Notes under the pieces: model-generated
The model's input: the letters and a program-made list of their open reading frames with translations, nothing else
Told to the model about the DNA's origin: nothing
The model's database searches: none
Shown: piece by piece, positions 21,863 through 34,470 of the stretch
How positions within the stretch are numbered: position 1 is the stretch's first letter
Layout of the letters: each line of letters starts with the position of its first letter
Origin: Liolophura sinensis
Taxonomy: Eukaryota > Mollusca > Polyplacophora > Chitonida > Chitonidae
Reading direction: 5' to 3'
DNA: 64,000 bases
NCBI RefSeq assembly: GCF_032854445.1
Contig: NC_088307.1
Coordinates: 17,126,017 to 17,190,016, forward strand
Translations under genes and position numbers: made by a program

Positions 21863-23214
21863 CCACTTGCAATGAGCAAGGATAAACGTTATAACGTTAC
21901 TGATAAGTACAAGAGTCGTTTTGATCTGCCTCTTACTAACTGGACGCGGACTCTTCAGTAGGTCAAGGATATGACGGGGCATGCGCAGCGCTCTTGATGT
22001 CCTTCAGTATGAGTGGACGCTTCAGCCCAAATTAATCAGGGTAATTTGCATCCATTGACCCATAACTACAAGCACATTTCCTCAGTAATGCAATAAGTAC
22101 GAGAACCGGTAAACCTTATCACCAATGGCTTTGAAGTCTAATGCTTATATGAGGAATTGGATGGTTATTTGTATCTGTTAACTTTCTTACCAATATGGGA
22201 GTTTAGAGTTGGTAAAAACAGCTCTACTGTGTCACGCGACTTGTGAAAAGTGTTAGGCAACCTTTGTTGACATTAATTTACCGATCACCTGTTTCACCCT
22301 GTTCCAGAAGTACAAATGACACCTCTTTTCTTTGGGAACTTCTTAAGTTCACAGACGTTCAACTTCTCAATTATCTCTATCGTAAATTACTTTTTATGAA
22401 AGTTTTTCAGACGCCCATGTTATAGTGTATGTGATCAAATATAGTTACCTCACATTTTTGACCGGTCACATGACACAATTGGACTTTTTCTACCTTTATC
22501 GATAAAAGAGTTCAAATTCAAAACTCCCCTACAAACGGTCACCACGAGATCTCTGCAGCATTATCTAGATGGCGTCAAAGCATAATCATGCATTCAAATG
22601 CAAAAAGAAAACAGTCTGTGGAAGAGAAAGGGTATATGCATGTGCTCTGTAGTATGCCCTGGATCGAGTTAACCCGCATTGCCAGGACGAGTTACCTTCG
22701 TAAGCACATACTGATTTGTCCTCAGAACGTCGCGTAAAAGTATCTGTCAGACTTGCTCAGTGCTCCTGCTGTCCAGGAAAAGTAGACGCGCCAATCCAAA
22801 TTAATCAAGGTCATTCGCTTTCGATAAGCGACTGGTACAAATGCGTTATCGGTACTCACTGATTTAATAAATACGGTAGCCCATACAGACCATTATACAT
22901 TCCACGGCTGACAGGTTTGGAACTCCATTAGATAAACAACAGATGTGAGAATCTCCGGAGTCGTCGGAAAAATCAATACTGCGAGGAGAGCTTCGTTATC
23001 TGCCACCGCACTCTCAGTGTAAGTGTCACCTTTTAGCCAGATCATTGGGTATATCACTGGCCTCGGGTTAATAATGATGAAGTAACGCTTTGGCCTTATT
23101 ACAACGCTCTTGTACGCTGTCGTTAGTACACGGCTTCCACGGTGCGAAGACGCTGTTGCGCCGTGTAATGTAAAAAATACTCAAGTATTGTAAAGCTCTG
23201 TATACACGAGAGCT
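21863..23214. other. intron 1, unannotated stretch
   Basis: Nothing convincing was recognised. Two blocks near 22020-22060 and 22790-22830 share CCAAATTAATCA-GGT sequence and may belong to a degraded repeat. Confidence 0.4.
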
Positions 23215-23345
23215 AAAAATACACTACAAAAGACCGCAGCAGTTATACTAACTGTTCATGTAAATGCTTAAATACTAGCAACTTAGACGCCTCTGGCAGA
23301 TTTTGGTAAAGAATTGCAGTGTTGTTGATAACAATTAATTAGACT
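23215..23345 (+). repeat. R1 dispersed repeat copy, 3' half
   Basis: Shares TAACTGTTCATGTAAATGCT, a TTTTGGTAAAGAATTG stretch and a TGTTGTTGATAACAATTAAT ending with the 3' half of R1 at 17385 and 23860. Confidence 0.55.
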
Positions 23346-23454
23346 TCGCCCAAAATGGTGCGTTGTCATCAAATAAACAATACATAAACAATGACATGGA
23401 AATAATGCAAAGTGACCACTCCTTTGTCACCTTCCATACAACAATAGAGCATGT

Positions 23455-23605
23455 GGTTATGAAACCCACGACGATTCTCTGGTTGCTGTCAGACCTTCCC
23501 ATGTATGGCCGGAGAAGAAGCCAGCAAAAGTCTGGACGACCTCACAGCGACCGCATTGGTGACAGGCTCTTGCGTCATTGCACCGCGCTGGCGTGCTAAC
23601 CATAT
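23455..23605 (-). mobile_element. SINE-A fragment, head half only
   Basis: Minus-strand fragment from GAAACCCACGACGATTCTC to CGCGCTGGCGTGCTAACCAT. It keeps the B-box region and part of the A-box region. The 3' half and tail are absent, which is unlike the usual 5' truncation and points to a later deletion. Just right of it, at about 23607-23663, a 26-base block (AACTAATATAAACACTATGA) is repeated twice. Confidence 0.82.
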
Positions 23606-23859
23606 ACCTCGATAAAACTAATATAAACACTATGACTGAACTAATATAAACACTATGATTAAACTTATATTTTCGTTATGGACAATTTTTAATAGCATAT
23701 CCTTTTAAAGATATAATGTATATGAGTAAAGTGCTAATATTTCGGAAGCCTTCCCGCTTTGAGTGATTGAGGTCTAAACTGTGTGATCTTTTGTTAATTG
23801 CTCAATTGGCGATGACGTCTCGTAAAGATACTATAACAGACGTACAGCATAGTGAGTAT

Positions 23860-24070
23860 TACCAGAGCAGCGAAGAAAGTGTGATAATTCGCAAATGGTC
23901 AGACGTAACTATTGAAATACGGCCTCCTGTCAATTTACCTCAGTCAGGGTTTTATTCTAACTGTTCATGTTAATGCTTAAACCGTAGCACGTTACACACC
24001 TACTAGCACCAAGACTTAAGCAGAATGAGGTAAAGAATGTTGTGATGTTAATTTCAATTTATTACACATC
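23860..24070 (+). repeat. R1 dispersed repeat copy, long form
   Basis: Good R1 copy: GCAGCGAAGAAAGTGTGATA, GCAAATGGTCAGACGTAACT, GAAATACGGCCTCCTGTCAA, TTTACCTCAGTCAGGGTTTT, CTAACTGTTCATGTTAATGC, CTTAAGCAGAATGAGGTAAA, then TTGTGATGTTAATTTCAATT. Confidence 0.7.
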
Positions 24071-24610
24071 ACTGGCTTAGAAGTAATCAAAATAATTCTT
24101 TATTTAGAGAGAAGAATGGTCAGTTGAGGCTGGAATCATGTCGTCATTGCGTGGGAAATGATACCCCAGTACAATCCGCTAAGATTGCTCAGATCAAGCG
24201 GCACGCTGACTGATTAATCTTTGTGTGGCGATAAGGAATCGCGTAGAGATTCTCCAGCCAGCTGTTAAATCACAATCCTACATCATCTACTGCTGACAGA
24301 TGGAATACTTAATTGCCGATAAATTGAACGTTTGCATTCCAAGACGTCGTCAGTTTTACACCAATCGGTTTGGTGTCGTGTCGGTGGTTGAATTGAGAAA
24401 GCCTCCTGTGGATCAAATAGATAACTTACAATGACAGTAACCCGTTGATAACGTCTGTCTTTCTCTCTTCATGCATTAAATTTTCATTCCTCCACGCGTT
24501 CCCCGTCACAGCGCATACTCCGCTGTCCATGCTGGATTCGCGCCCTTTTCACCTCCAATCATTTTTGACCTTTTGACACCATGCGACACACCCATCGTGT
24601 TATTTACTTC
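24071..24610. other. intron 1, unannotated stretch
   Basis: Nothing was recognised between the R1 copy and the SINE-D element. Confidence 0.4.
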
Positions 24611-24870
24611 TCGTGGCTGAGTGGTTAAGACGATTGTGTTTCAAACGCCAGGACACACGAGGTATGAGTTCAATCCCGCTCTTCGACAAGCTATTTGTTG
24701 ATTCTCCAGTATGACTGTTCATTGTGCAGTGATTTACCATGGGCATCTTGGTTTCCTTGACTGATATAACTAACCGACACCGTATAAGCGAACATTTCTT
24801 GAGGATAGCATCATTTACTGGTATTTGATGGCGTCAAACAACAGTCAAATAAACTAAATAAATAAACTCA
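24611..24870 (+). mobile_element. SINE-D, tRNA-Ser/Leu-like head
   Basis: The head reads GTGGCTGAGTGGTTAAGACG (A box) and GGTATGAGTTCAATCCCGC (B box), the pattern of serine or leucine tRNAs. A body of about 170 bases of different sequence follows, then a CAAATAAACTAAATAAATAA tail. Because a body and A-rich tail are attached and the acceptor stem does not close, I read it as a SINE rather than a functional tRNA gene. It is unrelated in the body to SINE-A, -B and -C. Confidence 0.7.
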
Positions 24871-25879
24871 CGGTGCCTATGGTCAGTTGAATAAAATACA
24901 ACAGTCTTTGTATTTTAATGTGTTATATTTCCAAGCGTCGAATCCTGTACAATCCGTTCGGTCGCACAATTTATTCTTTCAGGCACGTCGTCATTCCCTG
25001 TCTTTGCGGTTTATCGATGCTAGCTCAGAACACAGCAAAGTATGGTTGTTTCAAACACGATCCAAAGTTTGAAATTTCACAGTGTCAAATTTTCACAACG
25101 CCAAATGTGATATAATTGGCAAATGGTCACACGTTCGTTTCGGTCGTCTTTGAAGTCGTTTTTGAAATTATTGTGCATCCCATAATTATACATTGGTTAT
25201 TATCTTGCAAATAATTAGATTTTCATAACGTAATCATGACGGTTAAGTAGTAAAGAAAGTATTGTAATCAGAGCCATAGAAAAATTAGCCCTAGCGCTAT
25301 ACTGATATTGCACACGATAAATATAACAACAAAAAGTGAAAATATTTTCTATGCTTTTATGTTTACGATCGTTTTGAACATTCTTTCCTGTCAAGTCGCA
25401 ACAGTGTCTCTTTGTAGTAGATTGGCCGCAATGACGCGATAAACTTTATACTGCCTGACGGGAACTCCACGAATACCGATGACAGCAGCGTCCAGAAGTA
25501 TTTACTAATACAAACAAACTCTTTGAACATCTTTGAACAAACTTCGTAAGGAATGTTTCTCGAAACGTTCTCGTAAATGTCGTTGTCCATAGGTTACAGC
25601 GGAATAAAGCGACATAATTTAGTTTTATTAAAGTGAGCCCTCGTCCTAACAGGGTTATATAGTCCAGACTTAAGTTAATACCTGGCTTCACTGTTGATGT
25701 ACTGAAGCGTGCACTAATGGGGCGCAAACATGATGGCCCATAAAGTCGCAGTGTTTTAACTATGGGCAGATCAAACACGAAGCATATATTCAACACTTGC
25801 TAGATTCCCTTATGCTGAATACCAAACCAAAAAATGACAGTTCTCAATTCTTGAGTTTAAATAGACCAGATCAGGATTT
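24871..25879. other. intron 1, unannotated stretch
   Basis: A short R1 core match (TTGGCAAATGGTCACACG) lies at about 25115-25135. The overlapping minus-strand open frames 25363-25590 and 25446-25796 have no recognisable domain and conflicting frames, so I do not call a gene. Confidence 0.45.
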
Positions 25880-26045
25880 ACATCACTGCATCTTTTTTTA
25901 GGTCTAATTCCACTTATGCCATGGTGCCGTGGCAACAACATGTAAGTTTGCTGAAATGTAAACATTTAACAGTTGACATGAAACCCTAGCACCGGTTACG
26001 TATGACCATCTGCCACCTATTAAGCAATGTCGTGGATTCTTTAGT
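25880..26045 (-). repeat. R1-related repeat copy
   Basis: The minus-strand reading contains GGTCATACGTAACCGGTGCT, which matches the R1 core, flanked by diverged sequence with TAGGTCTAATTCCACTTATGCC on the plus strand. A similar plus-strand flank (AAATCGGCTTATGCCAAGG) occurs in the copy at 28150. Confidence 0.5.
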
Positions 26046-26070
26046 TTTATTTACTATGCAGTAGACGCTA

Positions 26071-26095
26071 CCACCCCACCCCACCCCACCCCACC
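26071..26095. repeat. (CCACC)n pentanucleotide repeat
   Basis: Five CCACC units in a row, strongly pyrimidine-biased apart from A. It continues into a C-rich stretch. Confidence 0.9.
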
Positions 26096-28149
26096 TCCTC
26101 TCAAACCTCAACCTCAAGCCCTCTTCCCTCAGCAAGGTAGTTACCCATACTGCATGGCTATTTCATTGTGGTTTCTTCAATGAAAACAATTTGCATTTCA
26201 ACATGTGGACAGAAGTATCAAAGCATATATTACATTCACGATGTTACCAGAGCAAAAAACCCAGATAAATAAACCACGTCAATGAACTCATAGTGTCTCT
26301 TAGAGGAATAACGGTTGATTTCTCTTTGCTTCTTCGAAACATTAATAGCCCAATCGACCGGAAATAGTCATCAACCAGAATGCCCTTCTTATCTCTATTT
26401 CTGCTTTGAATTTACACTTGTAGATAACTGACGCAGTTTATGTAGCTTTTCGCTCCCTGGCTGAAGCAAGATAAAATCTGTTCTTTTGATGGCGTGTTTG
26501 ATGTATTATAATGTTGACGGTGGGAAATCCCTCATTTTCCCAGCTTCATACGATAAAATTTGTTTGACAACTGGTGGAATATTTTTTTTGCTTTACTCTT
26601 TATATTTGACAGGGTTTTTATTCTGATTGAATGCATAATGGAATCAATTTGAAGCCGGTAGACATTTCTATCAGCAAAGCATCAGTTATAAGTGTTTAAT
26701 GGGTGCACGCTTCACACCATCCATTGTTAGAGTTGTGATGTTTTACTTCCTGTTTAACAAATTGAGCTCTTAGATCATCTGCGTTATTTGTTACGCGCGA
26801 TCTGCTTCACACAGATTTAATGATAAGGTCGATAACATTTCCATTGGTTGAAATAGATGCATTTATAACTTTGCATGACGGATCCAACGATTCCATTAGT
26901 TGGGTTTACAAAGTTTCCTGTGTTTTCAAGAATTAATGAGCGATGGAAACGGTAGTGTCAAAGGACGACCATTTTTCTCTTTCTTACTTTCAGATTTATT
27001 GCTGTCTGCGATTTTTTGCTTCGGTCGCTTTAGCTCGATGTCCTATAGTCACAAGTAAACTGCAGCTTCATGAATGTCACATACTGTTTCTTCTATACCT
27101 GGCATCCTAAAAAAAACCCAAATCGCTCCTGATCTACTGCTATACCTGTTGTCAATCAAATCGGACGTTCAATGCCACTAATCACAAGGCCAATTCCCAA
27201 AACGAGGTTCAACACAAACCACAGAACTGAGAAAGTATATAAAGTACAAAACAAAGGCGGAGTCATACAAAGAGAAGCAGTAAGCACAAGGAATGTCTTG
27301 AATGAAATCAGTATCCACATTGTGCATCGTGCTAGTTTAAAAGTTGTGGATAATCACAGTATGCATCTCATTTGCGCTTTGATGGCCACTATTCATACAT
27401 CCTGCGCTTTGATGGCTACTATTCATACATCCAACGTGGCGATCTAATTCAACACGATGAAAAGTACGACACTAACCCCGATGCATTCATTGTGATGGCG
27501 ACAACAACATTTTGGATGACCATCTTATTACCCTGTACAAGGAATCTCGGTGAAGAGTCACGCCGTATGCTTCAATGATTTGACATTTGCATAGCATAAT
27601 CATAAAGTTGATTGGTCAGTTCCGGACCTCAAAGACACCTTACCAAATGAAATGCACTGTGTATTTTCTTTTTACAATCCTATTTCATTCGTTCTGTTTC
27701 CCTCGTTCTGTAAAAAAAAATTTAGGAGTCTGTGACCCACAAGTGAAAAGAAATCTGCCCGTATAGGGTTAATACCCAAAAAATTCAAACTATCAACCGA
27801 CCACGGAATCTCATCGACAAGGCCTCCAAGCCTAGCGACATATCAATCTGATTCGGAAACAAGACAGGTGGGCAGCAAATGGTGCCTTCTGACTTAAGTC
27901 AAGACCTTGACTGAGGCTCGGCTCGCGCAAAATCAATAAAGTTTCATTATCCGAATGTTGTGTTCCGCATTTAGTGCATATATACTCTAGTACCCATATT
28001 CACAATTGTCATGTGCCTATTTTATTAGCAACTGGGAAGCATCAATGACTAATTTCAAAGTTATTGTATTGCACTTACATTTGAAGTATCGGTCATGGAA
28101 GCATAGAGAGACTCCACAGTGCTCCAATTTCGATGATCCAAAGGTCTTA
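26096..28149. other. intron 1, unannotated stretch
   Basis: A 31-base block (TGCGCTTTGATGGC-ACTATTCATACATCC) is repeated twice in tandem at about 27373-27433. No exon was recognised; open frames 27172-27447 and 27372-27578 simply cross that duplication. Confidence 0.5.
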
Positions 28150-28375
28150 ATATATTTCAGTTAACATCACTACATTTTTTTCATCTAAATCGGCTTATGC
28201 CAAGGTGATAGGGGATGTGTACGATGGTACAATGTAAACTTTTAATTGAACAATTAAAATAAAACAAAAAATAACTTAACTTTAAATTAAATTGAGATAA
28301 ATTGACAAGAGGCCGGATTTCACCGGTAATTAGTGTCACCATTTTTTTTCAACCTATCGTCACTTCACTTCAAAT
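28150..28375 (-). repeat. R1 dispersed repeat copy
   Basis: On the minus strand: GGTGACACTAATTACCGGTG, AAATCCGGCCTCTTGTCAAT, then diverged A/T-rich sequence and a GGCATAAGCCGATTT end. The core match is clear, the rest diverged. Confidence 0.6.
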
Positions 28376-29329
28376 ATTTGATCGAATTTTTGGATACCGT
28401 AAGTTATAACTGGAAATGCCCAACAAGCAGTTGCATTACGATAAATGTGTCACAATTTGAACTTGTTAGCAGGTAAACTGTGCAGTACACGAAAGTTTTG
28501 AATTTTGATTTAAGTCAAAAATCGCCTTGTGGAATCGACCCCACCATTCCACTAGAGTTCAACAAGCTCACAAGAGACAAGCTAATTATAAACTATCACG
28601 GGATGCAGGGTTTCGTTATTTAACCTGCCTTGTACTATATGCTTTTTAGGCGTAAATATTTGATTTTTTTGCACGTAGGGATGTGTCTGGTAAGATATTC
28701 CCGTTTACAAGCTCTGGTGGTGGAAAAAGATAAACTGTCTTCTGACTTCTGACTTCTCAGTGACGTGAGATAAAATCCTACTTCATTTCTTATTCTAGAA
28801 TTACAGATGATCAACCCGCGTGATGCAGTAAGACTGAGTTCGCTATCATTAGCGGTAACACCGGGTCTGAAGACGTTTGTGACAATTACCAGATCACGGC
28901 ATGGAGCATCCCGTGGTCTTATCGTGATTAAGCGAGACAAAGCAAGACACGAGTCTGCCGCAAATACTTTGACATAAACCAGACATATGAAGGAAATGGT
29001 GTGTGTCTCTCAGTGCACGAATCAATACTTACGAATTAGAACAGGTAGGTTTAATGGATTGCGACCTAAGCTATAAACGGAGTTTTTTTTACTATAAAAC
29101 AGAATTACTACAGCATGCAAAAAGTGACCAATTGTCAGACTTCTCAGTGGCTCTTAAATATACATTTAAATCTTATATTTACTATTCATAATCACCTCAG
29201 AAGAAACCCTTTAGAAGTTTTCTAATGTTTTGCGTACTCATGGACAAATTCAGGAAAAATTCAAACATTGAATACCGGTTTTTGGTAGAAACATTAATCT
29301 GACGTTTTTGATACCAAAAGTGGTACGTA
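28376..29329. other. intron 1, unannotated stretch
   Basis: No gene or repeat was recognised. The minus-strand open frame 28635-28940 has no motif. Confidence 0.4.
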
Positions 29330-29510
29330 AAGTATAAAAGACTACAGCATATAATGATTAAAACGAGTGTAGCGACGATAGTGTGATCTTGTCATTGTAC
29401 CTCAGGGTACGATTCATGTAATAATTAACTCACACCCTGAGGCAATGCCTTAAACAAAATCAGATTAAGAAATAAATGATATTAATAGCAATTTATAGCC
29501 CATCCTAGAA
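29330..29510 (+). repeat. R1 dispersed repeat copy with internal deletion
   Basis: Starts with GTATAAAAGACTACAGCAT and GTAGCGACGATAGTGTGATC, skips most of the core, and resumes at GTACCTCAGGGTACGATTCA, ACACCCTGAGGCAATGCCTT and TAAACAAAATCAGATTAAGA, ending near TAATAGCAATTTATAG. The GTCAC-ACGTAAC core is lost here. Confidence 0.6.
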
Positions 29511-29696
29511 ATTTAAAAAGAAAAAAAGCACATACTGAAATAAAGTATTCTTCAGCTTTTCGTTATTTTTCGTTTTCTTCCACTGTAAAGAGAAGAGTTT
29601 GAACTTTATTTGCTTCAGCAGACGACGTGATTGGTCATAATGTTCAACATCTGACTAGCGAGAGATCTACTGACTCGTCTCGTGCATGATAAATGA

Positions 29697-29964
29697 TTTA
29701 TTTATGTATTTGATTGGTGTTTTACGCCGTACTCAAGAATATTTCACTTATACGACGGCGGCCAGCATTGTGGTGGGAGGAAACCGGGCAGAGCCTGGGG
29801 GGGAACCCACGACCATCCGCAGGTTGCTGGAAGACCTTCCCACTTACGGCCGGAGATGAAGCCAGCATGAGCTGGACTTGAACTCTCAGCGACCGCATTG
29901 GTGAGAGACTCCTGGGTCATTGCGCTGCGCTAGCGCGCTAACCAACTGAGCCACGGAGTCCCCT
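29697..29964 (-). mobile_element. SINE-A, full-length copy with target-site duplication
   Basis: A complete minus-strand SINE-A from a TTTATTTATG tail to the head (GCGCTAGCGCGCTAACCAAC, GAGCCACGGAGTCCCC). It is flanked by the 11-bp repeat ATGATAAATGA at 29686-29696 and 29965-29975. Sequence is close to the copies at 1802 and 60601, which suggests recent family activity. Confidence 0.93.
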
Positions 29965-30344
29965 ATGATAAATGAACGCGACGATGCCCATTATTGTCTA
30001 TTTTGAAGCTGTTTGTCTGTTGCACAATTAAATGGAAACAAGTATCGAAACAAGTGAGAGCAGAGGTTATGTGTGTCATCTGTATAACCAAAACACAAAG
30101 TTACATGTCGTAATGGTATTTTTGCAACAAACAGATGGTCACCCGGTACGTATTTGTCAACCGCAGTCTAATAGAACAAGATACTTTGTTGTTCAGTTAC
30201 AGCTGTTGTCAGCTAAAATCCACGCCAGTCAAAAATTTATTCGATCATCTGAAGATACCAAAGGTCAAGGGCGTTTCTCGTCTTGAACGCTCAAATCCAA
30301 CTGCTGTGCCCTTATCCGGTACAGACTTGACTGACTGAAATATT

Positions 30345-30470
30345 CTTGTTTAACGCAACACTCAAGAATTCGTCGCTAATACGACCATAACCAATGCATT
30401 GTGGTCGAGAAAACTGGGGTGTCCAGAGTAAACCACCGACCTCTTGCAGGATTAGTACTGGCTTATCCAC
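30345..30470 (-). mobile_element. diverged SINE fragment (family E)
   Basis: Contains AACGCAACACTCAAGAATTC, GCTAATACGACCATAACC, GCATTGTGGTCGAGAAAACT and AGAGTAAACCACCGACCTCT. The order matches the fragment at 9925-10060 and resembles the SINE-A tail half. No tail or direct repeats are seen. Confidence 0.45.
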
Positions 30471-31105
30471 GTTGACGTATGTCATATCATCTGGTGGACA
30501 AAACAAGAGGTCTCCAATGAACTTCATCTCAGAGTACACGACAGATCTACCTCTTGTTAATTACCATGAACGCCCAACAAACGTTGGAAACAAAAGCCTA
30601 AGACTGGTATTTAACCCACATCCCCAGTGACCTTCGAATTGAAAGGCAAGGTATAAACTGTATTTGGCTGTACTTTATGACAGCAAATTCAGGCAACTTC
30701 TATCTCCAAGTCCGGCCCCTAACGGATTGATTCCAACCTTTCACCAGGTACTTTTTCCCGCGACGAACGACACTGCCATGGTATAATTAAAACAACTTGT
30801 GAACGACAAGGGATATCAATCAATAAATTTCTGCATAGTACAGATTTTTCACTGAAATATTGCCAGTCAGTTCCATTATGGTTGTTCCATAATTCAGCTG
30901 AGAATAACTAGTTACATTTAGCAGTATCCAGAATATGCAATCTCCACACCCCTCCACCCCCGACCCCCATTCTCATCTGAAAAAGCGAACGTTAGATTTC
31001 CTCAGGGTACATTTTTATCACTGCTTATTCTCTGAAGACCCGCCCATTCATCTATCACGCTTCAGTACTTCCTGAGTTCTGCTTAAGTTGACTATTTATT
31101 ATCAC
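30471..31105. other. intron 1, unannotated stretch
   Basis: A cytosine-rich run at about 30945-30970. Nothing else was recognised. Confidence 0.4.
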
Positions 31106-31119
31106 AGATATATGTTCCT

Positions 31120-31292
31120 CATGCTGGCTTCCTCTCCGGCCGTATGTGGGAAGGTTTTCCAGCAACCTGTGGATGGTCGTGGGTTTCCCCAGGGCTCTGC
31201 CCGGTTGACTCCCGTCATAATGCTGGTCGCCGTCGTATGAGTGAAATATTGAGTACGGCGTAAAAAAAACCCAATCAAATAAATAAATAAAT
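31120..31292 (+). mobile_element. SINE-A, 5'-truncated, with 14-bp target-site duplication
   Basis: This copy starts inside the body (CATGCTGGCTTCCTCTCCGG) and runs to GAGTACGGCGTAAAAAAAAC and an AATAAATA tail. The direct repeat AGATATATGTTCCT lies at 31106-31119 and 31293-31306. The clean direct repeats show that the truncation happened during insertion, not by later deletion. Confidence 0.94.
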
Positions 31293-31306
31293 AGATATAT
31301 GTTCCT

Positions 31307-32639
31307 GCACACTACAAGAAAGTCGTCTATTATATTGTTCTGTCAATATTGAGGAACAACTTCCTTGCCTTTTAGCTACTGTTCAAGCACATAAAACGGA
31401 AGTTTAATCTAATATTAACAAAATGTGAACAAGATTAACTGATTATCAGATAATCTTAGCCAAAGTGTACAGAATGTATATTGGCAATCCCCTTTTAAAA
31501 TGACTGTGCGAAATTGTACGAATGTGAAACATGTCCTTAAAATATACCGATTGTTTATTACAGGTAACATATCCATCGCTTTCTGTTTTTTTTATGTGGG
31601 TTTGGGTTTAACATTATTTGAGTTTAACTTCTTCGCATTATTGACCATGTATATTAATTAGGCTGTAGCCAAGAGAACATATATATCGCCTAAAGGACGC
31701 CCATTATTTGTAGCAAATACTTGCCATAAATTTGGGTCAAGGTCGTTGAAGGAGGATTAAACCTTTGCCCTTTCGTTTCTTCATTACCAACCGACGTTTC
31801 GGCAATAAGGGCAAACTTTACACAAACGTTGGGACAAAAAATGAAAACACCTTGTTTTTGTGGTGAACCAATCCTTTCCTTAACGGGAGACGGAGAGCTT
31901 CTATAATCTTTGACCTTGGTAGCCATGATACACTCTGGTAATTGTGTCTGCCAATGCTCGGTCTTGTTAATAAGGCCATAGATTGTAGCTTATTGTCATG
32001 CGCAGAACATAAAGAAATTCCTTTAATACAAATACTCTAACAACCGAATATTGGGTGGATTTAAGTCGTTTAATTAACTCGACGTTAATAACTGAACTGT
32101 AGATACGGCGCTTTTGTACGTTATGTTTATCGAGCGGTAACACATGGGTTGTCAAATGTTCTGATATGATATGATCGCGAGACAGACGTTCACAGAACTG
32201 TGAGCGGTTATTTGAACTCCTATTAGAGCAGAGCGTGTTTCCTATGCGTTAGACTTCATTGTATTTTCACACAAACTATCTGATTGTTACAGATACTACT
32301 GTATTCTCATAGTTACGACTATAGTGGCGTTTACACCAGGAAAAATATGTGTGGATCAAGGCCTGTGTGGGGCCGACTCGGAAATTTATGACAGCGAAAA
32401 AAAGGTGAACTAAACTAACCTGGCTCCATTTAGGCCGCCCTTTTTCTGATCTACCAATTCTGGTAGCCTAAATTAGAATGACGTGGTTTAGTCTACCTTT
32501 TTGCTCCGTCTAAACGACAAAAGCAATTGTCCGGTCATACGCATACTAATTTCCGATGTGACAGGTGCAAATTGGTGCCCCCCGTCCCAGGCGAATCAAA
32601 CAGATCTACTGATCTGCGAACGCAAGAAGTCATGAATTG
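31307..32639. other. intron 1, unannotated stretch
   Basis: No exon was recognised. A GATACTACTGTATTCTCATAG block near 32290 resembles the repeats at 32640-32890. Confidence 0.4.
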
Positions 32640-32890
32640 CTGTACTGAAGGGAGCCGACTCCAAATACCACTGTTTTCTGACAGATACCACTGTATTCTC
32701 ACAAATAGGACTGTATTTTCACAAATGCCACAATGTAAGGCTATCTCACCAATACTCCGACATACTACTGTAGCCTCACAGATATTACTTTATTCTCGAA
32801 GGCACTACTGTGTTTCCCGAAACATAACTATAATATTTTTAATGTAATAACATATTTCTATATTCACAGAAACATCTGCATTCTCAGACA
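32640..32890 (+). repeat. degenerate short tandem repeat
   Basis: A run of about ten imperfect units of roughly 20-27 bases around ACTGTATTCTCACAGATA, for example at 32667, 32689 and 32710, decaying to the right. An open frame at 32527-32847 crosses it but encodes only the repeat. Confidence 0.65.
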
Positions 32891-34080
32891 AAACTATGTT
32901 TTGCAGTGGACTTGAAGCCAGGAAGTTTTGGAGGACGGTGGTGTGCGCTTGACACTCGGTTTAGTTTCACTCATAAATCAGGTCACTTAGCTAAGTAAGC
33001 CCTTAACTACCATGACAACATATGTTGTAGAGATATAAAGTGTACTTATCCAAGGGCAACTTAACACTAAGTAAGCTTCATGAAACCGGCCCCTGATCTT
33101 TCATTTGTTAAGTGTCCATTGTTAAAATTTTAGCTGTATGTTGTCCTGTCAAATAAAGGTGATAATCTTTGATACTAAAATTTAGCGCATAAAATCAAGC
33201 ATTCATGAACTTTGCACACAGAAAGGAAAGATTTCAAAGTATTCCATGCCATTGATAGAGACATGGGAACAGTTTATGTAGTGTTGGACATTCAATGGGT
33301 AACACATTGAACGACGAGAGGGCTTATTGTAAAATGACCCCGAACTATATTATACTACGCATATTGAGTGTGGCTTCATTCTGTAGTAAAGTGTATTAAT
33401 TGTTAATTATTAATTATTGAGAAAATTTCTCTGACACGCATTAGTGAGCCTGTTTAAACAATATTGATTTTCTGTCTTTATCTCGAGCAAACAAAACGTG
33501 TACTTGAATACGGGTTTCAGCACGCCGAACACAGTTTGCTTCCCGGTTGGGATTGTTATGTAAATTTGTAACACTCTCGGTGTCCTTGTTCCAACAAACT
33601 GGTTACTAATGTCAAACATCTGTCTGGTGGAAAACACGAAGGTTTCAACAGAAGAGATAGAATAGAACAGATCTGTCCTAATATTTCTGGACAAAACAGT
33701 TATAGTAACCAATAAGCTATGGAATTAATGGCATGGCTCTACTGCAGTTAATGGACATAAACATAACAAATTACTGTTGAAATGGCCGGTTTTGGAGAAC
33801 TTGTCAAATAGAACTATCCAGGTTTTGTCATAAGGCACAATTTAAATGTGCATGTTGATGTCAAATTTATCAAATATATTGCCATATCGCGAAATATTAA
33901 TGTGCAATTGAGCCATGGATTTAATGGATTTCAATCTTGATACCAGCTGGCTAGCCGATATATATATACATTGCAAACACGGTGGCTCCGTCTGAACGTA
34001 ACATTTGGCTTCTGCGAGTAAGCTTGATTTTGGAAATTTACAGATACAGTATATGCCAGTTATCTTAATGTTGAAGCCCG
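32891..34080. other. intron 1, unannotated stretch
   Basis: The minus-strand open frame 33410-33712 has no motif. A GCTTCATGAAACCGGCCCCT block at about 33079-33098 resembles one at 34450-34470 and may be the edge of a dispersed element. Confidence 0.4.
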
Positions 34081-34470
34081 TTTAACAAAAACTTAGACGG
34101 CTAACTCAGGTAGCCGACTAACAATTTTGTTTAGCCTGTTTCCGCCTAAAAATAGTCGCAGTTTTGATGTTTATTTATTGCCTTGAGAGAAATAAATTAG
34201 CTTCCATCAGCAAATGAAGGTCTGTTGTTGTTTCGCTTCGACTGTCGACTCTTGTGAGAGTTATCGCTTTTCGTTTGTTTGCAAACTTTGTCAAAAATGG
34301 AAGTGAAGAAGAAATTATTAATTATGTATTTATATACATAGCAATTTAATTTATTTATATTTTGAAGCCAATTTAATTTTACGGACTCTACAAATCGGAT
34401 TGCTGTTGATGAAACACATATGCCTAGCCGGCTAACAGATCTTAGGCTGCTACAGAAGTTTTGTGAATCG
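34081..34470. mobile_element. possible non-autonomous DNA element
   Basis: The left edge (CCGTTTAACAAAAACTTAG, then CGGCTAACTCAGGTAGCCG) and the inverted right edge (CCGATTCACAAAACTTCTG, then CAGCCTAAGATCTGTTAGCC) share partial inverted-repeat similarity. No intact transposase and no clear target-site duplication are present. The match could be chance or a remnant hairpin element, so this is a weak call. Confidence 0.25.

Noticed and set aside
24611-24690. Possible serine/leucine tRNA gene
   Set aside because: The A and B boxes are good, but the acceptor stem does not pair and the sequence continues into a SINE body with an A-rich tail.
25363-25796. Overlapping minus-strand frames that might form a gene
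   Set aside because: Two frames overlap over most of their length, neither has a motif, and no splice sites join them.
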